Shown piece after piece: positions 43,305 through 56,520 of a stretch of DNA of 64,000 nucleotides. Made by a program: the position numbers and the translations under genes. Source of the DNA: Capsicum annuum (lineage: Eukaryota > Streptophyta > Magnoliopsida > Solanales > Solanaceae); contig NC_061115.1 of the NCBI RefSeq assembly GCF_002878395.1, positions 218,521,374-218,585,373 of the forward strand, written 5' to 3'. Within the stretch, counting starts at the first letter, position 1, and the number at the start of each line of letters is the position of its first letter. The notes below the pieces were generated by a model. It did not search any database, had not been told where the DNA came from, and worked only from the letters and a program-made list of their open reading frames with translations.

Positions 43305-44769
43305 TGTAACACCCCATGGTGTCCTAAACTTAATATCTCACTTCGTAGCATGCTTAAAGGGTTAATCATCTGAAAATTTCTTAAGTATAAAAATGACATA
43401 AATATTTTAAGCTCCTAAACTTTTGTGATCTCTAAATTGATTTTTCTGACTTTGAGATAGCGATTTTTGAGTTGATTCATGATTGGGGTAGTAAAGGGGA
43501 ATCCTCAGTAAAGTTTTGGATTTTGTGGACAACATTAGCAATGTGTTTGGATGCATGAAATAGTAGCCCGACGCAAAATCAATGTGCCGCATCGATGATG
43601 ATGTTGGTAAGGTAGTGAACTAACTCGATGTTGATGCACCGCATCGATGAAATAGTGGACTAACGTGATGTCGATGCATCGCGTTGGATAACGCGTCGGT
43701 GTTAGTTTGCATATTCTTTTAATAAATCAGCTTTGGTATAGGTAGTTTAGTCTTTTTCCCTCATCATAACTCTACCATAACACGAGATTAAAAGTTGTTT
43801 AGGGAAAAACACATCAGAAAACCACTCATATTCTCTCCACACAAACCCTAACTTCCCTTCCGTAGATCAAGAACTCTTCTTCTAAGTCAGAATCTTCAAG
43901 AAAGAAGACAAGGCTAGGGATCCACCCTTCGAAACAATTAATATAAGGTATGTAGGACTACTTTAAAAAACTTGGGCATAATTTCAAATCTTTTATCAAG
44001 ATTAAACATCCCCAATTATATTTTATAATGAAGAATTCTACATAGCTTTTGGAAAGTATGCATCATGGGGTTGTTTTGATGAAATTATATATTGTCTTAG
44101 ATCACTTTTCATGGAAATTATACTATGACTATATATATATGTGATTTTGTGTATTTTGTAAGATTGATTGAGAGCATTAGAACAAATTTGAATGATTGTG
44201 AAAAATGAAGAAACCGCTCTCTTATTGCTAACTAAAGTTTATGTATTCATTGTGAATGATTTGAAATGCATGTTTTAAGATTTGAAAGTGATATTCTCAA
44301 ATATCATGGTGATTGACATGGTTTAAATGTGATGAGAGAGAGTTTCTTGCTATAACTATATTCTTTCTTTAAAAGAGAAAGAATTGCATGGATTGATTTA
44401 AATTAACATGACCACCACATGTTTTGAATTTTGCAAACAGATGATAAATGCATAAGTTTTCTTGAGATTTCAAAGTGATGGCTCTATTGTGATGTTATGA
44501 ATCTTGGGTGGTCAAATGCATGTTTTGAATATGATGGGCAGTGAATTTGATATGATATGGGCTTGCAAGTCCAGGTATGACGATACTCGATAATAGTATG
44601 CCCTTAACAGAATAAATGATGAATGTTTTGAATGCATGACAAATGGTTTTAAATAACTAAAATTGGGCTTAAAGAGAGGTAGATGGTTACTCGAAGAAGG
44701 CATTTGAGTGTAAGGGCTCATCGTTGGAATAACCAAATTTACTGATTCGGGTGATATGATTGGCTAAAG
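43305..44769 (+). repeat. 3' LTR of A, first part
   Basis: Aligns with 16974 to about 18433 and stops at GGCTAAAG, where element C begins. Donor-like AAG|GTATGT with GT at 43948-43949; CpG-rich block around 43565-43710. Confidence 0.9.
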
Positions 44770-46955
44770 TGTCATGACCCAAACCGAGGCCTTGGTCGTG
44801 ACAAGCATTCCCAGACCACGAAGGCCCGCCTGGAACACCCCCTCTCTATCTGGTCATAATGCACAACATTCATATAATAAAAGAAAATACGAAGATAGAA
44901 ATCTAATACAGAAACATGGTCAATCTAAATTTAATTATAATACTGAAAACTGAATCCAAAAATATGTGAATAATAGTGTCTGACTCAGTCTAAGAAATCT
45001 TTACTATAAACTAAATAAAAGTTGTCTAAAAACTGGGACAAGGCCCCTAGTAGACCAAAACCATAATTAATAGTAACTGTCTAACAATAACAAGCCTTCT
45101 GGAATATAGAAGGCTCACCAAATGGAATCTGCACTTCTGTCTGACGAAAGCTACTATCTGTCAGGACCCCTAGACTGTGCCTCATATCCTGGAAGGAGGG
45201 GGGATAAATACAAAAGTAATGGCATGCGAAGCAATCCAAAATAAAGTATTGTATTCATATATATAAAAATAGATGAGAGCAAATTAACAATACATTATGT
45301 ATAAAATAGTTTCCAAAACACATGGGCATCATTTTTAATAATCAAGAAAACCTTTCTGTCAATGCAATTTCTGATCTTTGTATTACTTCTGAGTTAGGTT
45401 GCACTCCCCTACAAGTCTGATATTCCAAGGGCTATATGAAATCTACCATTGACTCCGTGGGGAAGCCACCAACCCAAGTGTGCCGCAAGGGTTGGAGTGT
45501 CTGAGTCTGATACGCCACAGGGCACTAGGCTAGCGTATAATAATATACCCGGATCGGCAAATAACAGTTTTGGGCAATGAGTTGTCTGAACTCTTGCCTT
45601 CTTTGGAGAACCACCTAACGTCTCTTTATGCCCTATTTTAGCCTTTTCTGAACATGCATCATTCTAAAGTTCTAAATCATGAAAGTATGATTTCTGTATT
45701 AGTCTGTGTCTATTATGGCATTGTCTGATTTGGTATCGCCATACCAAGACTTGCGAGTCATGTTTTTGACCCATAATGCATTAAGCAAGATCTTTCATTA
45801 AAAGATAGTTTAGACCACCCAAACATGCAATAATATAAGAGATTTCATGTTCCGAAAGCATAAGTCAAAACTATGCAGGAAGTCTTCAAAAATAAGGTGG
45901 TCATGTGCTTTTGGCAAAAACCTTACACTCTTTCATTATATGTATATTCAACATTTAAATCATAGTAACATTCCTCTCTCCCATTCTAAATCATCATGAA
46001 ATTCATAAAGAAAATAGGGCTCGTGATTCATATTTTCCAAAACATGCAATTTAGGAAATCTGTAACTTGCAATTCAATTAGTAACACAGTGGGAGAGGGA
46101 AGGATTCGATAATTCATGCTCTCAATTCATATTTCAAGACTTAACACATACATGTATATAACTTTCAAATCACTTTGGGGGAAGGCCTAAAGACCAAAAT
46201 AATACCAGTCAAGCCTTCTAAAACATAAATATGTACATGAATTCAAAACTCATTTCTTAAAACATGATTTCTATGCCCATCATATTTTAGGAAAACCCCG
46301 CGTACCTATGTTTAGGAAATTTATGGGTTCTTCTTGAAGCTTGCGGATTGAGGATTCTGAATCTCTTATTATCTTCTAAAACTCACGGTTTAATCTCAAG
46401 TAATTTAGGTTTTTATTTTGAAACCCTTATGAATGTTCTTGGAATAATTTGATGAAGAAGGATGTATTTTGGTGTATTTTGGGATAAATCTCGTGTTTAA
46501 GATAATTGGAAAATTGATAATACCCAAAACACCCTTAAATTTTTGGAGAACACTGAAAATTTGGCATGGGGCGATAAACAGGGCGTCGCCCGCCCTGGAG
46601 CACTATTGTAAAGCAGGTGTTGCCTGGCCTATCGTGGGATCCTCTCTAGGCAAGGCGATATGACGGGTGACGCGGGCAAATCGCGGAGGATCACTAGAAT
46701 GGGGTACTAAATGTGTTCTTACGCTCTTCCAAAAATCTCGAAATTCACCCAAGACGTACCCTTGACTTCCCCGATCATGAATCAATAAGAAAATCTAAAA
46801 AAGAAAGGTCTGAAAGGTCGAAAATAAAATCTCCTAAGATTTGTAGTTCAAAAATAAGAATAAGTCCCTTGACACTTAGAAAAATTTTCAAGTTGTCAAG
46901 ACTAAGAGTACACTACTAGGGACTAGCACATGCACGACTTTTATGGGGCGTTACA
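44770..46955 (-). repeat. 3' LTR of C (2186 bp)
   Basis: Minus sense starts TGTAACGCCCCATAAAAGTC and ends TTTGGGTCATGACA. CpG-rich block at 46565-46690 (GGGCGACGCCC type); donor-like ATAG|GTACGC near 46311-46320. The PPT ATCCCAAAGGGGGATAA abuts its start. Confidence 0.9.
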
Positions 46956-47054
46956 TTATCCCCCTTTGGGATCATTCATCCCCGAATGATGATGCGGAAC
47001 ACAGTTAAGCACGATTTAAATCATACTAAGGCATAGAAAGAATTAGTCAGGGAT

Positions 47055-50000
47055 TGTGCCTTCTATTTCATCATACACCGGATCAAATAAGCTTGGGTAT
47101 CTAGCTCTCATGTCATTTTCTGATTCCTAAGTTACTTCTTCAACTTTTCAATTTCTCCACAACACTTTAATAGAGGCTATCTCCTTGCTCCTCAATTTTC
47201 TAACTTGGCGATCCAAAATTTCTACAGGCTCTTCTTCATAGGATAAGGAGTCTATCACTTTGATTTCCTCAATAGGAAATACTAATGAATGGTCTCCAAT
47301 ATACTTTTTCAACATAGACACATGAAATACCGGATGAACCAAACCCAAACTTGCAGGCAACTCTAACTCATACACAACTTCACCTATCCTTCTCAAATCT
47401 GGTATGGTACTATGTAGCGAGGACTAATCTTACCTTTCTTCCTGAATCGCATGACTCCCTCCACAGGAGAAACCTTAAGGAATACCCAATCACCAAACTC
47501 AAACTCTAAATCTCTTCTCCTAACATCAGCGTAGGATTTCTGATGACTCTGAGCCGTCTTAAGCCACTTTCTAATAACTTTCACATCTTTCATTACCTGA
47601 TGAACAAGATCAGGCCCAAATATCTGTGTCTCACCCACTTCATACCATCCTATCGGAGACCTAAACCTTCTCTCATACAATGACTCAAACGGAGCCATCT
47701 TAATACTAGAGTGAAAACTGTTATTATAAGCAAACTCTATCAGTGGCAAGTGCTCCACCCAACTACCTTTAAAGTCAATTATTCAGGACCTCAACATATC
47801 CTCAAGGGTCTGAATAGTATGCTCATCTTTCCCATCAGTCCGAGGGTGAAAAGTAGTGCTTAAGTTGACTTGGGTACCTAAACCTCTCTGGAAGGATCTC
47901 CAAAATTGTCATGAAAACTATGTACCTTGATCGAATATGATGGACACAGGTGCCCTATGCAAACGGACTACTTCTGCAATGAACAGCTTAGCATAGTCTT
48001 TTCCCAAAGCAAAAAGTGGGATGACTTGGTCAGCCTGTCTACAATTACCTAAATAGAATCATACTGGTTTTGGGACTTCGGAAGTCCTGTAATGAAGTCC
48101 ATATTAATCATCTCCCACTTCCATAACGGCAAAACTATCTCTTGGGAAGTACCACCCGACCTCATATGCTCTACTTTAACCTATTGGAAATTCAAGCACT
48201 TAGAAACAAAGTCAGCCACATCATGCTACATATTATTCCACCAATAAATAGATTTCAAATCATGATACATCTTAGTACAACCAGGATGAACAACATACCT
48301 TGAAGTGTGAGCTTCATCAAGGATTCTCTTCCACAATCCATCAACATCTGGCACACATAATCTACCCTGATACCTCAAAATATCATCACCACCAATTTCA
48401 AAAGATATAACCTTCTGTTGACCCGCATCTTTCTTGATCTGTATTAATATGGGGTCTTCAACCTACTTCTCTTTAACCTCAGCACAAAGGGAAAATTTAG
48501 CTATCTCATGAACAACCACTCCCCCCATCTTCAAAATCCAAAAGTCGCACTTCTAGATTCACATATCGGTGAATATCCTTCACCATTTCCCTCTTTCCTT
48601 CCTCCACATGAGAAATACTGTCCAAAGACAACCTGCTGAGGGCGTCAGCTACCACATTCGCCTTTCTCGAATAGTAGTGCAAGCTCATGTCATAGTCTTT
48701 CAGAAGCTCCAACCATCGTCTTTGCCTGAGATTTAATTCTTTATGCGAGAAAACATACTGTAAACTCTTGTGGTCAGTAAATATATCATCATTCACACCG
48801 TACAAATAGTGCCGCCAAATCTTAAATGCAAAAACCACAGCCCCTAACTCCAAGTCATGAGTGGGGTAGTTCCGCTCGTGCACCTTCAACTACCTAGATG
48901 CATAAGCTACTACCTAACCATGCTGCATAAGTACACAACCATGTACCACTCGGGATGCATCATAATACATAACAATACCCTCTGTACCTTCCGAAAGAGT
49001 CAAAATAGGAGCAGTAGTCAACTTGTCTTTCAACTTCTTAAAACTATTTTCATAAGAGCCATAATACACAAACTTTACCTTTTTATGAGTCAACTTAGTA
49101 AGTGGTGCAACTATGGAAGAAAAATCTCTACGAACCTCATATAATAACCCGCTAAACCCAAGAAGCTCCGAATGTCGGTTGGAGTCGTGGGTTTGGGACA
49201 TTTCCTCACTGCCTCAACCTTCTGGGGATCAACTCGAATCCCCTCACTAGACACAATATGCCCCAAGAAAGCAATAGCATTTAGCTAGAATTCTCACTTG
49301 GAGAATTTCGCATGCAACTTATGATCTTTAAGAGTCTAAAGGATAATTTGGAGGTGATTGGCATGGTCCTCCTCAATGTAGGAATAAATTAAGATGTCAT
49401 CAATGAAAAATATGACAAATAGGTCTAAAAACTAATGAAAGACCCTATTCATTAGGTCTATGAAAGCTACAGGGGCGTTGGTCATCCCGAAGGACATGAC
49501 TAAGAATTCATAATGACCATATCTGGTTCAGAAAGCTATTTTGGGAATGTCTGACTCCCTAACTTTCAACTGATGATATCCCGAATGAAGGTCTATTTTA
49601 GAAAAACACTTAGCACCTTGAAGTTGGTCAAAGAGGTCATTAATCCTAGGAAGAGGACATTTATTTTTAATAGTGACCTTATTCAGCTGGCGGTAATCTA
49701 TGCACATACGCAGGGAGACTTCTTTCACATGAAGAGTATAGGTGAACCCCATGGAGAAACACTAGGACGTATGAAACCTTTGTCTATAAGGTTTGCTAAC
49801 TATTCTTTCAACTCTTTCAGTTCTACAGGAGCCATTCTATATGGAGGAATAGAGATGGGACAGGTATCTGGCAACATATCAATACCAAAATTTATCTCCC
49901 TATCAGGGGTGTTCCTGGGAAATCATCTGGAAAGACTTCTGGAAATTCATTTACTACAGGAACAGACTGAAGTGGAATACTTTTGGCATTAAAATCCTTA

Positions 50001-50430
50001 ACCTGAATAAGATTATACAAGCAGCCTTTGGAAATAAGTCTACGGGCTCTGAGATAAGATATGAAGTGCCCTCTAAGTACTAAAGAGTGCCATTGGTATA
50101 AAATGAGTGGAGCCAGTCCATCCCTACAATAGCATCAAAGGTAACCATCTCAAGTTATATAAGGTTAGCCACAGTATCCTGGCTAAGAATAGATATAACA
50201 TAATTTTTATACACTCTCCTAGCCACAACAGAATCACCCACCAGGGTGGAAGCAGAGAAGGGTTCAAAAATCATATTGGGCTCAAACACAAAACCAACAG
50301 CCATATACGGGGTCACATAAGACAAGGTAGACTCGGTATCAAGCAACACATATACATCACGGGAAAATATTTGTAATGTACTGGTAACAACATCTGGTGA
50401 GCCTTCCGCCTCCTGGCGGTTGGTCAAAGC
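47055..50430 (-). pseudogene. pol of C: protease, RT, RNase H, integrase, chromodomain (broken)
   Basis: Protease LLDTESTLSYVTPYMAVGF near 50350. [48 protein letters not shown] and the intact active-site motif FIDDILIYS near 49390-49410. RNase [42 protein letters not shown]. Integrase lies between about 48450 and 47400, ending HLPLIEFAYNNSFHSSIKMAPFES. The chromodomain (about 47190-47060) reads IKVLWRN, stop, KVEEVT. Stops are scattered, so a full polyprotein is not made from this copy. Confidence 0.9.
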
Positions 50431-51731
50431 AAATAACCGGTTGCGACCACTCCCGGCAGCTGATGTGGAGCTATTTTGAGGTGGGGGTGCTGCCGCAAAA
50501 TTGTCCTACGATCTAGCACCACCTGTATTTCTCTTGGCAGATGAAAAATCTTTTTGAAAGTGGGTCGACTGACCACAAGAATAACATACAAGTGTTCCCA
50601 ACTAATACCTCCCTAGATGATTTCTACCACAAGTCTCACACTGTGGAAAATTAAGGTGCTACTGAGCCACACCACCCTGCGACTGAGTATCCTGTACTCT
50701 GGATCCATGGGGAGTCTGGAAACTCTGAGATCGTCTATCTGCTGGTGGTATGGGTACTGGGGCACTAGAAGAAGAATGTGCATTACCCGAATTCTTCTTC
50801 ATCTACCATTTATTACCCCACTTACTACTTTAAGGCTGACTGTGACCCTGGTCAGTAGATCTGGCTCTCTTAGCCTGCCTGTCCCTTTCCATAGATTTGG
50901 CAATCTTTTTTTCTTCTCCTCTACCTTTTGCATATGAACTAATAGTCTATAGAAGTCCATATCCCTATTTAACATCTCTCCTTGACATTCAAGTTCTAGG
51001 TCATCTGAAAGGCCGGATGCAAACTTTCTCATTCGGGCTCTCATATTGCTAGTCATCTCTGGTGCATAGCGGGCTAGTTGATTAAACTTCAAAGTGTACT
51101 CCTAGACACTCATAGTTCCCGGCTTAAGATTCATAAACTCCTCTGCCTTGGCTTTCCTCAACTCTAAAGAAAAGAATCGGTCAAGAAAATCTTCCACAAA
51201 TGCATCCCAAACTGTGGGCTCAGCACTATCCCCTTTCGCATTCTCCCACTCATTATACCATTGGTTTGCAACATTCTTAAGATGATATGCTGCTAGCTCC
51301 ACACCCTCCACTTGATCCACATACATCACTCTAAAAATCTTCTCCATTTCTTCCATGAACTCTTGCGGATCCTCCTCTACCTTGGTACCAGTAAACTTGG
51401 GTGGGTTCATCCTCATAAACTGACCTACCCTAGTAGCCTCTAATGTAACAGATGTAGACCCAACATCTTCCAATCATTGAGCTTGATTAGGCACCAACTG
51501 TGCCAGTATATGAATAAACTACCTGAACTCTATATTTGAAATATCCCTCTGAGAAGTCGGTGGATGATTGACATTAGTCCGTGGAGCCTTAGGTGGACTG
51601 GTCAGGACTGGAGAGACTCCCGGAGTAGGTACAGGTTTTAGAGTGTAGGCTATATTGTGTGTCCTCATCCCATGAGTGGGATGGACTTCATTAGATTGAT
51701 TATTCTGATGGTTAGTGCGGCGAGGAGGCAT
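50431..51731 (-). pseudogene. gag of C (nearly full, broken)
   Basis: Keeps its ATG (51731-51729): MPPRRTNHQNNQSNEVHPTHG. The frame is open to near 51519 and again over 51473-51102 (MRMNPPKFTGTKVEEDPQEFMEEM, FLDRFFSLELRKAKAEEFMNL). 51092-50799 gives MKFNQLARYAPEMTSNMRARM and a Lys/Arg-rich tail. The zinc knuckle near 50590-50540 reads CYSCGQSTHFQKDF, with the last Cys lost. Same architecture as A and B. Confidence 0.85.
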
Positions 51732-51742
51732 GACTGGTATTT

Positions 51743-51772
51743 CTGTAAGACAGGAAATCACTGATTAGGAAC
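51743..51772 (-). promoter_or_regulatory. Putative splice acceptor before gag of C
   Basis: Minus sense CCTAATCAG, then TGATTTCCTGTCTTACAG ending at 51743, 11 nt before the gag ATG. Paired with the LTR donor (GT at 53479-53478) it would remove 1737 nt including the PBS. Confidence 0.5.
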
Positions 51773-51926
51773 AGTTCACACTCTAAGGCACGAACTAAAA
51801 TCACAAAGAAGGAAAACATTCCTAAATGCCTAGTAGCCTCCTGCTTATAAGTGTGGCATGCTGCACACCCACAAATAATACTCTACCCAACAGGATTTCG
51901 TAGATACCCTGGGACCATGAACCGTG

Positions 51927-51939
51927 CTTTGATACCAAG
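51927..51939 (-). other. Primer-binding site of C
   Basis: Minus sense CTTGGTATCAAAGCACGG follows the LTR end; one change from TTGGTATCAGAGC. Confidence 0.85.
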
Positions 51940-51941
51940 TT

Positions 51942-54127
51942 TTTTATGACCCGAACAGGGGCCCTATCCGTGATGAGTATTCCCGAACTATGAAGGCCCT
52001 GAACACCCCTCTCTATCTAGTAATCATGCACAATATTCATATATTAAAAGAAAATAAGGAAAAAGAAATCTAATACAAAAACATGGTCAATCTAAATTTA
52101 ATTATAACACTGAAAACTGAATTTAAAAATATCTGAATAATAGTGTCTAACTCAGTCTAAGAAATCTCAACTATAAACTAAACAAAAGCTGTCTGAAAAC
52201 CGGGATAAGGACCTTAGTAGACTAAAACCATTATCAATAGTCACTATCTGACAATAACAGGCCTTCAGGTATATAGAAGGCTCACCAACTGGAATCTGTA
52301 CTTCTATCTGACGAAAGCTACTATCTATCAGGACTCCTAGACTGTGCCTCAGATCTTGGAAGGAGGGAGGATCAATACAAAAGTATTGGAATGTGAAGCA
52401 ATCCAAAATAGAGTATTGTATTCATATATATATAAAAATAGCTGAGAGCAAATTAACAACACATCATGTACAAAATAATTTCCAAAACACATGTGCATCA
52501 TTTTTAATAATCAAGAAAACCTTTCTGTCAATGCAATTTCTGATCTTTGTATTACTTCTGAGTTAGGTGGCATTCCCCTACAAGTCTAATATTCCACAGG
52601 CTATATGGAATCCGCCATTGAATCAGTGGGAAAGCCCCCAACCCAAGTGTCCCACAAGGGTTGGAGTGTCTGAGTCTGATATGCCATAGGGCGCTAGGCC
52701 AGTGTATAATAATATACCCGGATCAGCAAATCACAGTTTTAGAAAATGAGTTGTCTGAACTCATGCCTTCTTTGGGGAACCACCTAATGTATCTTTATGC
52801 CCTATTTTAGCCTTTTCTGAACATGCATTATTCTGAAGTTCTAAAACATGAAAGTATGATTTCTGTATTAGTCTGTGTCTATTATGGCATTGTCTGATTT
52901 GGTATCGTCATACGAAGACTTGCAAGTCATGTTTTCTGAGCCATAATGCATTAAGCAATATCTTTCATTAAATCATAGTTTAGACCACCCAAACATGCAA
53001 TAATATAAGAGCTTTCATGTTCCGAAAGCATAAGTCAAAACTATGCAGGAAGTCTTCAAAAATAAGGTGGTCATGTGCTTTTGGCAAAAACCTTACACTC
53101 TTTCATTATATGTTTATTCAACATTTAAATCATAGTAATATTCCTCTCTCCCATTCTAAATCATCATGAAATTCATATAGAACAATAGGGCTCGTGATTC
53201 ATATTTTCCAAAACATGCAATTTAGGAAATCATAACTTGCAATTCAATTAGTAACACAATGGGAGAGGGAAGGATTCAATAATTCATGCTCTCAATTCAT
53301 ATTTCAAGACTTAACACATATATACATATATATAACTTTCAAATCACTTTGGGGGAAGTCCTAAAGACCAAAATAATGTCAGTCAAGCCTTCTAAAACAT
53401 AAATATGTACATGGATTCAAAACCCCTTTCTTAAAACATGATTTCTATGCCCATGAGATTTTAGGAAAACCTCGTGTACCTCTGTTTAGGAAATTTATGG
53501 GTTCTTCTTGAAGCTTGCGGATTGAGGATTCCGAATCTTTAATTATCTTCTAAAACTCACGGTTTAATCTCAAGTAATTTGGGTTTTTATTTTGAAACCC
53601 TTATGAAAGTTCTTGGAGTAATTTGATGAAGAAGGATGTATTTTGGTGTATTTGGGGATAATCCCGTGTTTAAGATGATTGGGAAATTGATAATACACAA
53701 AACACCCTTAAATTTTTGGAGAATAATGAAAAGTTGGCCTGGAGAAATAAGCAGGGCGCCGCCCGCCCTAGAGCACCACTGTAAGGTAGGCATCGCCTGG
53801 CCTATCGCGGGCTTTTCTCTATTCAAGGTGATCTATCAGGCGACGCGGGCAAATCGCAGAGACTCACTGGAATGGGGTACCAAATGTGCCCCTACACTCG
53901 TCCAAAAATCCCAAAACTCATCCGAGACGTACCCTTGACTTCCCCGGTCATGAATCAACAATAAAATTTAAAATTAGAGGTCATAAAGGTAGAAAATAAA
54001 ATCCCCAAATATTTGTAGTTGAAAAATGAGACTAAGTCCCTTGACACTTAGAAAAATTTTCAAGTTGTCAAGACGAAGAGTACACTACTAGGGACTAGCA
54101 CATGCACGACTTTTATAGGGCATTACA
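51942..54127 (-). repeat. 5' LTR of C (2186 bp)
   Basis: Minus sense starts TGTAATGCCCTATAAAAGTC. Its 3' border is slightly eroded (TCATAAAAA instead of TCATGACA). Donor-like AGAG|GTACAC with GT at 53479-53478; CpG-rich block 53740-53860. Confidence 0.9.
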
Positions 54128-54132
54128 TAAAT

Positions 54133-54884
54133 CCAATGTATACTTGGTCTTGAGACATGAGTATACTAGAATAGAAATTAGGACTCCAATCCTTACGGCA
54201 TACTTGGATTGGGGGCTTGGCCGCAGAGTTAAGGGTGGATTCTATATAGACCGTGGGATCATAGAAATGTTGGGTGTACCATCTATCTCAATATTAAGAT
54301 AAAGAGTGAGTCATGGTTTCAAAGAAGTGCTTTGGAGTCTATTAAATTATGCCCATGTATTTTTGCTTAAGTATTATGAATAATGATTTTATGAAATGCT
54401 CTCAACTATTTTGTATTAAAAGCATAATATTTTAAGTTGTTTCACATACCAGTACATATGTATTGACCCCATAAATCTCTGGATCCGAAGCATAATCCCG
54501 TGTTCCTACCTAGCAGTAGATTGGTACGTCTCAGGGATTGCAGTTGGTGAGCCTTCTCTATTTCGAAAGGCCTAATTTTTAAATTTCTAGTGTTTCTTCT
54601 ATTTTATGGTTTACTATGGGCCTTGTCCCATTTTTAGATATGATGTTGGTCTTTATGTAATTTTGAGATTTCACAGACAGTTTTTAAGTGTTGTTAGAAG
54701 TCATGAATTCCATGTTAGAAACGTCTCTTGGGATTGTAATATTGACCATGTTTACATATTATATTTTCTTCCGCACTTCTTTTTATTCAGAATATTGTGA
54801 ATGATTACCTACTGTAAAAAGGCCGCCTGGACCTCCACGGTTCAGGGTGCTTGTTAGGCTAGGGCCTTGGGCCGGGTCGTTACA
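54133..54884 (+). repeat. 3' LTR of A, second part
   Basis: Continues the A LTR from CCAATGTATAC to GTCGTTACA, aligning with about 18434-19191. It is followed at once by a PBS and the leader of element E, so it also serves as the apparent 5' LTR of E. Confidence 0.9.
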
Positions 54885-54887
54885 AAC

Positions 54888-54900
54888 TTGGTATCAGAGC
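54888..54900 (+). other. Primer-binding site of E
   Basis: TTGGTATCAGAGC lies 3 nt after the A-type LTR end. The following leader differs from that of A. Confidence 0.85.
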
Positions 54901-55072
54901 CTAAGGTTCAATAGAGTCCTAGAAAGTTTGGAAGTTGCATCTAGTAGAGTCTTGTACATGGGGGTGTACCGCGACACGCTTATGGACATGAGGCTATGAG
55001 ATTTTTTGGGAAAAGTTTCCCTTCTTTCAGTATTCATGTCATGCGAGTAAGTGTAAGCTCTTGTTAAACTCT

Positions 55073-55099
55073 CAGTCTAATCCTCTCTTTTATTTACAG
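55073..55099 (+). promoter_or_regulatory. Putative splice acceptor before gag of E
   Basis: GTCTAATCC (branch-like), then TCTCTTTTATTTACAG ending at 55099, 3 nt before the gag ATG. The layout matches element D. Confidence 0.5.
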
Positions 55100-55102
55100 A
55101 AT

Positions 55103-56520
55103 ATGCCTCCAAAGAGGACTAAGGGAATATTAATCAAAAACCAGTCAGCCCCTCAACCTGTTCAGGAAGATCCCCTAGACGAATATGTCTCTTATGCAGA
55201 ATTTAGAGCTGCATTCAATACTCTAGCAAATTCAGTCGTAGCCTAGAATGAATGGTCAGCTGCTGTTCTGGCCAACCCAGTGGCCAATACTGCTACAACC
55301 AAGATTCAAGACTTCACCCGAATGAATCCTCCCCTATTATCAAGTTCTAAGTCTGAAGAATATCTATAGGAGTTCCTCGACCAGGTTCAGAAAGTCACAT
55401 ATATCATGGGAGTAACTTCCAGTGAGAGTGCTGAGTTAGTCACCTATCAGCTATAAGATGTAGCACATACACGGTTTAAGTAGTGGAAGGTATATAGGGG
55501 TGAAAATATAGAACCCATAGAGTAGTAAGAGTTTACTACTGCTTTTCTAGATAGATTCTTTCCCTTAGAACTGAGAGAAGCCAAGGAGTTAGAGTTCATC
55601 AATCTCAGGCAAGGAAATATGAGTGTGAAAGAGTATTCCCTCAAATTTACTTACTTAGCCAGGTATGCTCCCAGCGTAGTAGCAGACAATAGGTCCAGAA
55701 TAAGCAAGTTCGTATCTGGGGTGTCAGATAGAGTGGTCAAAGAATACAGAACTACGATGTTGATTAAGGATATGGACATATCTAGGCTTATGGTCTATGT
55801 TCAATATATTGAGGAGCAGAATCTTATAAAGAAGGAGAGAGAGAATAAGAGAGCTAGACAGGGTAGCTTTAGTTTTGCTCAGTCGGGTTTAGAGAAGGGC
55901 AACTGTCCTCAGTTTAGTCAGAAGTTTTTAGTCCCAGCTCTATCTTCAGCTAGTGCATCAGTACCAAAGTTTAGGATTAACCATTGGGATGGGGTGCTAG
56001 GATCCAAAACCAAGGGTAGTGTGAGCAGAGGTCTTACCTATCCACTTTGCAGAGAATGTGGTAGAAATCACCTAGGTGCGTGTAGTGATGGTAGTGATGT
56101 ATGTTTTGAATATGGCAAGCCAGGACATAGGATATGGGAATTTAGATTAATGGCTCAGAAGGGAAAAGTTTTGCGCTAACAAGGTCAGTCTAACCGTCCT
56201 TCAGTTCAGTCCAGTCGCCTAAATCAGCAGGGCGCCGCTTCCAGTACGACTTGTAGGAAATTCCCAAACAGACTTTATGCTCTTCAGTCCCGACATGATC
56301 AGGAAAGTTCTCTTGATACGGTCACTGGTATGTTACAGATCTCTTATTTTTATATTTATGCCTCTTCAGATCTAGGAGCTTTTTTTCTTTTGTAACTCTT
56401 AGCATAGCAGTCAACTTTACAGCCAGAACAAATATTAATAGGACCTTTCCTAGTCTCTACCCTAGTGAGTTAGTATATCATAGCCGGCGGGTATAAAAAA
56501 CTATCCGGTTATGACATCTC
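55103..56520 (+). pseudogene. gag and protease stub of E (broken)
   Basis: The ATG at 55103 starts MPPKRTKGILIKNQSAPQPV. DEYVSYAEFRAAFNTLANSV leads to a TAG near 55244. The core continues as FTRMNPPLLSSSKSEEYL, FLDRFFPLELREAKELEFINL, then a long open stretch 55619-56179 (VKEYSLKFTYLARYAPSVVAD, LMVYVQYIEEQN). The zinc region reads CRECGRNHLGAC, then CFEYGKPGHRIWEF, with Tyr and Phe replacing Cys. After a stop, PNRLYALQSRHDQESS and VTGMLQISYFYIYASSDLGAF are the start of protease, fading near 56500. Gag of D is its closest relative here. Confidence 0.85.

Larger units (their letters stand above)
44770..54127 (-). mobile_element. Ty3/gypsy chromovirus C (Tekay/Del-like), structurally complete
   Basis: Two LTRs of 2186 bp each (44770-46955 and 51942-54127) flank gag and pol read on the minus strand. 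TAAAG (44765-44769) and TAAAT (54128-54132) form an imperfect target duplication inside the A LTR. The A LTR resumes at 54133 exactly where it stopped. The interior has fewer lesions than A or B, and RT keeps FIDDIL, but stops remain. Confidence 0.9.
16974..54884 (+). mobile_element. Ty3/gypsy chromovirus A (Tekay/Del-like), split by nested elements
   Basis: LTRs of 2218 bp (16974-19191) and 2217 bp (43305-44769 joined to 54133-54884) bound gag, pol and a chromodomain in one orientation. Element D (with B inside) interrupts the integrase at 23042-42084, and element C interrupts the 3' LTR at 44770-54127. The left flank is the copia RT; the right flank is not copia but the leader of element E, so no target duplication is recognisable. 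Confidence 0.85.
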
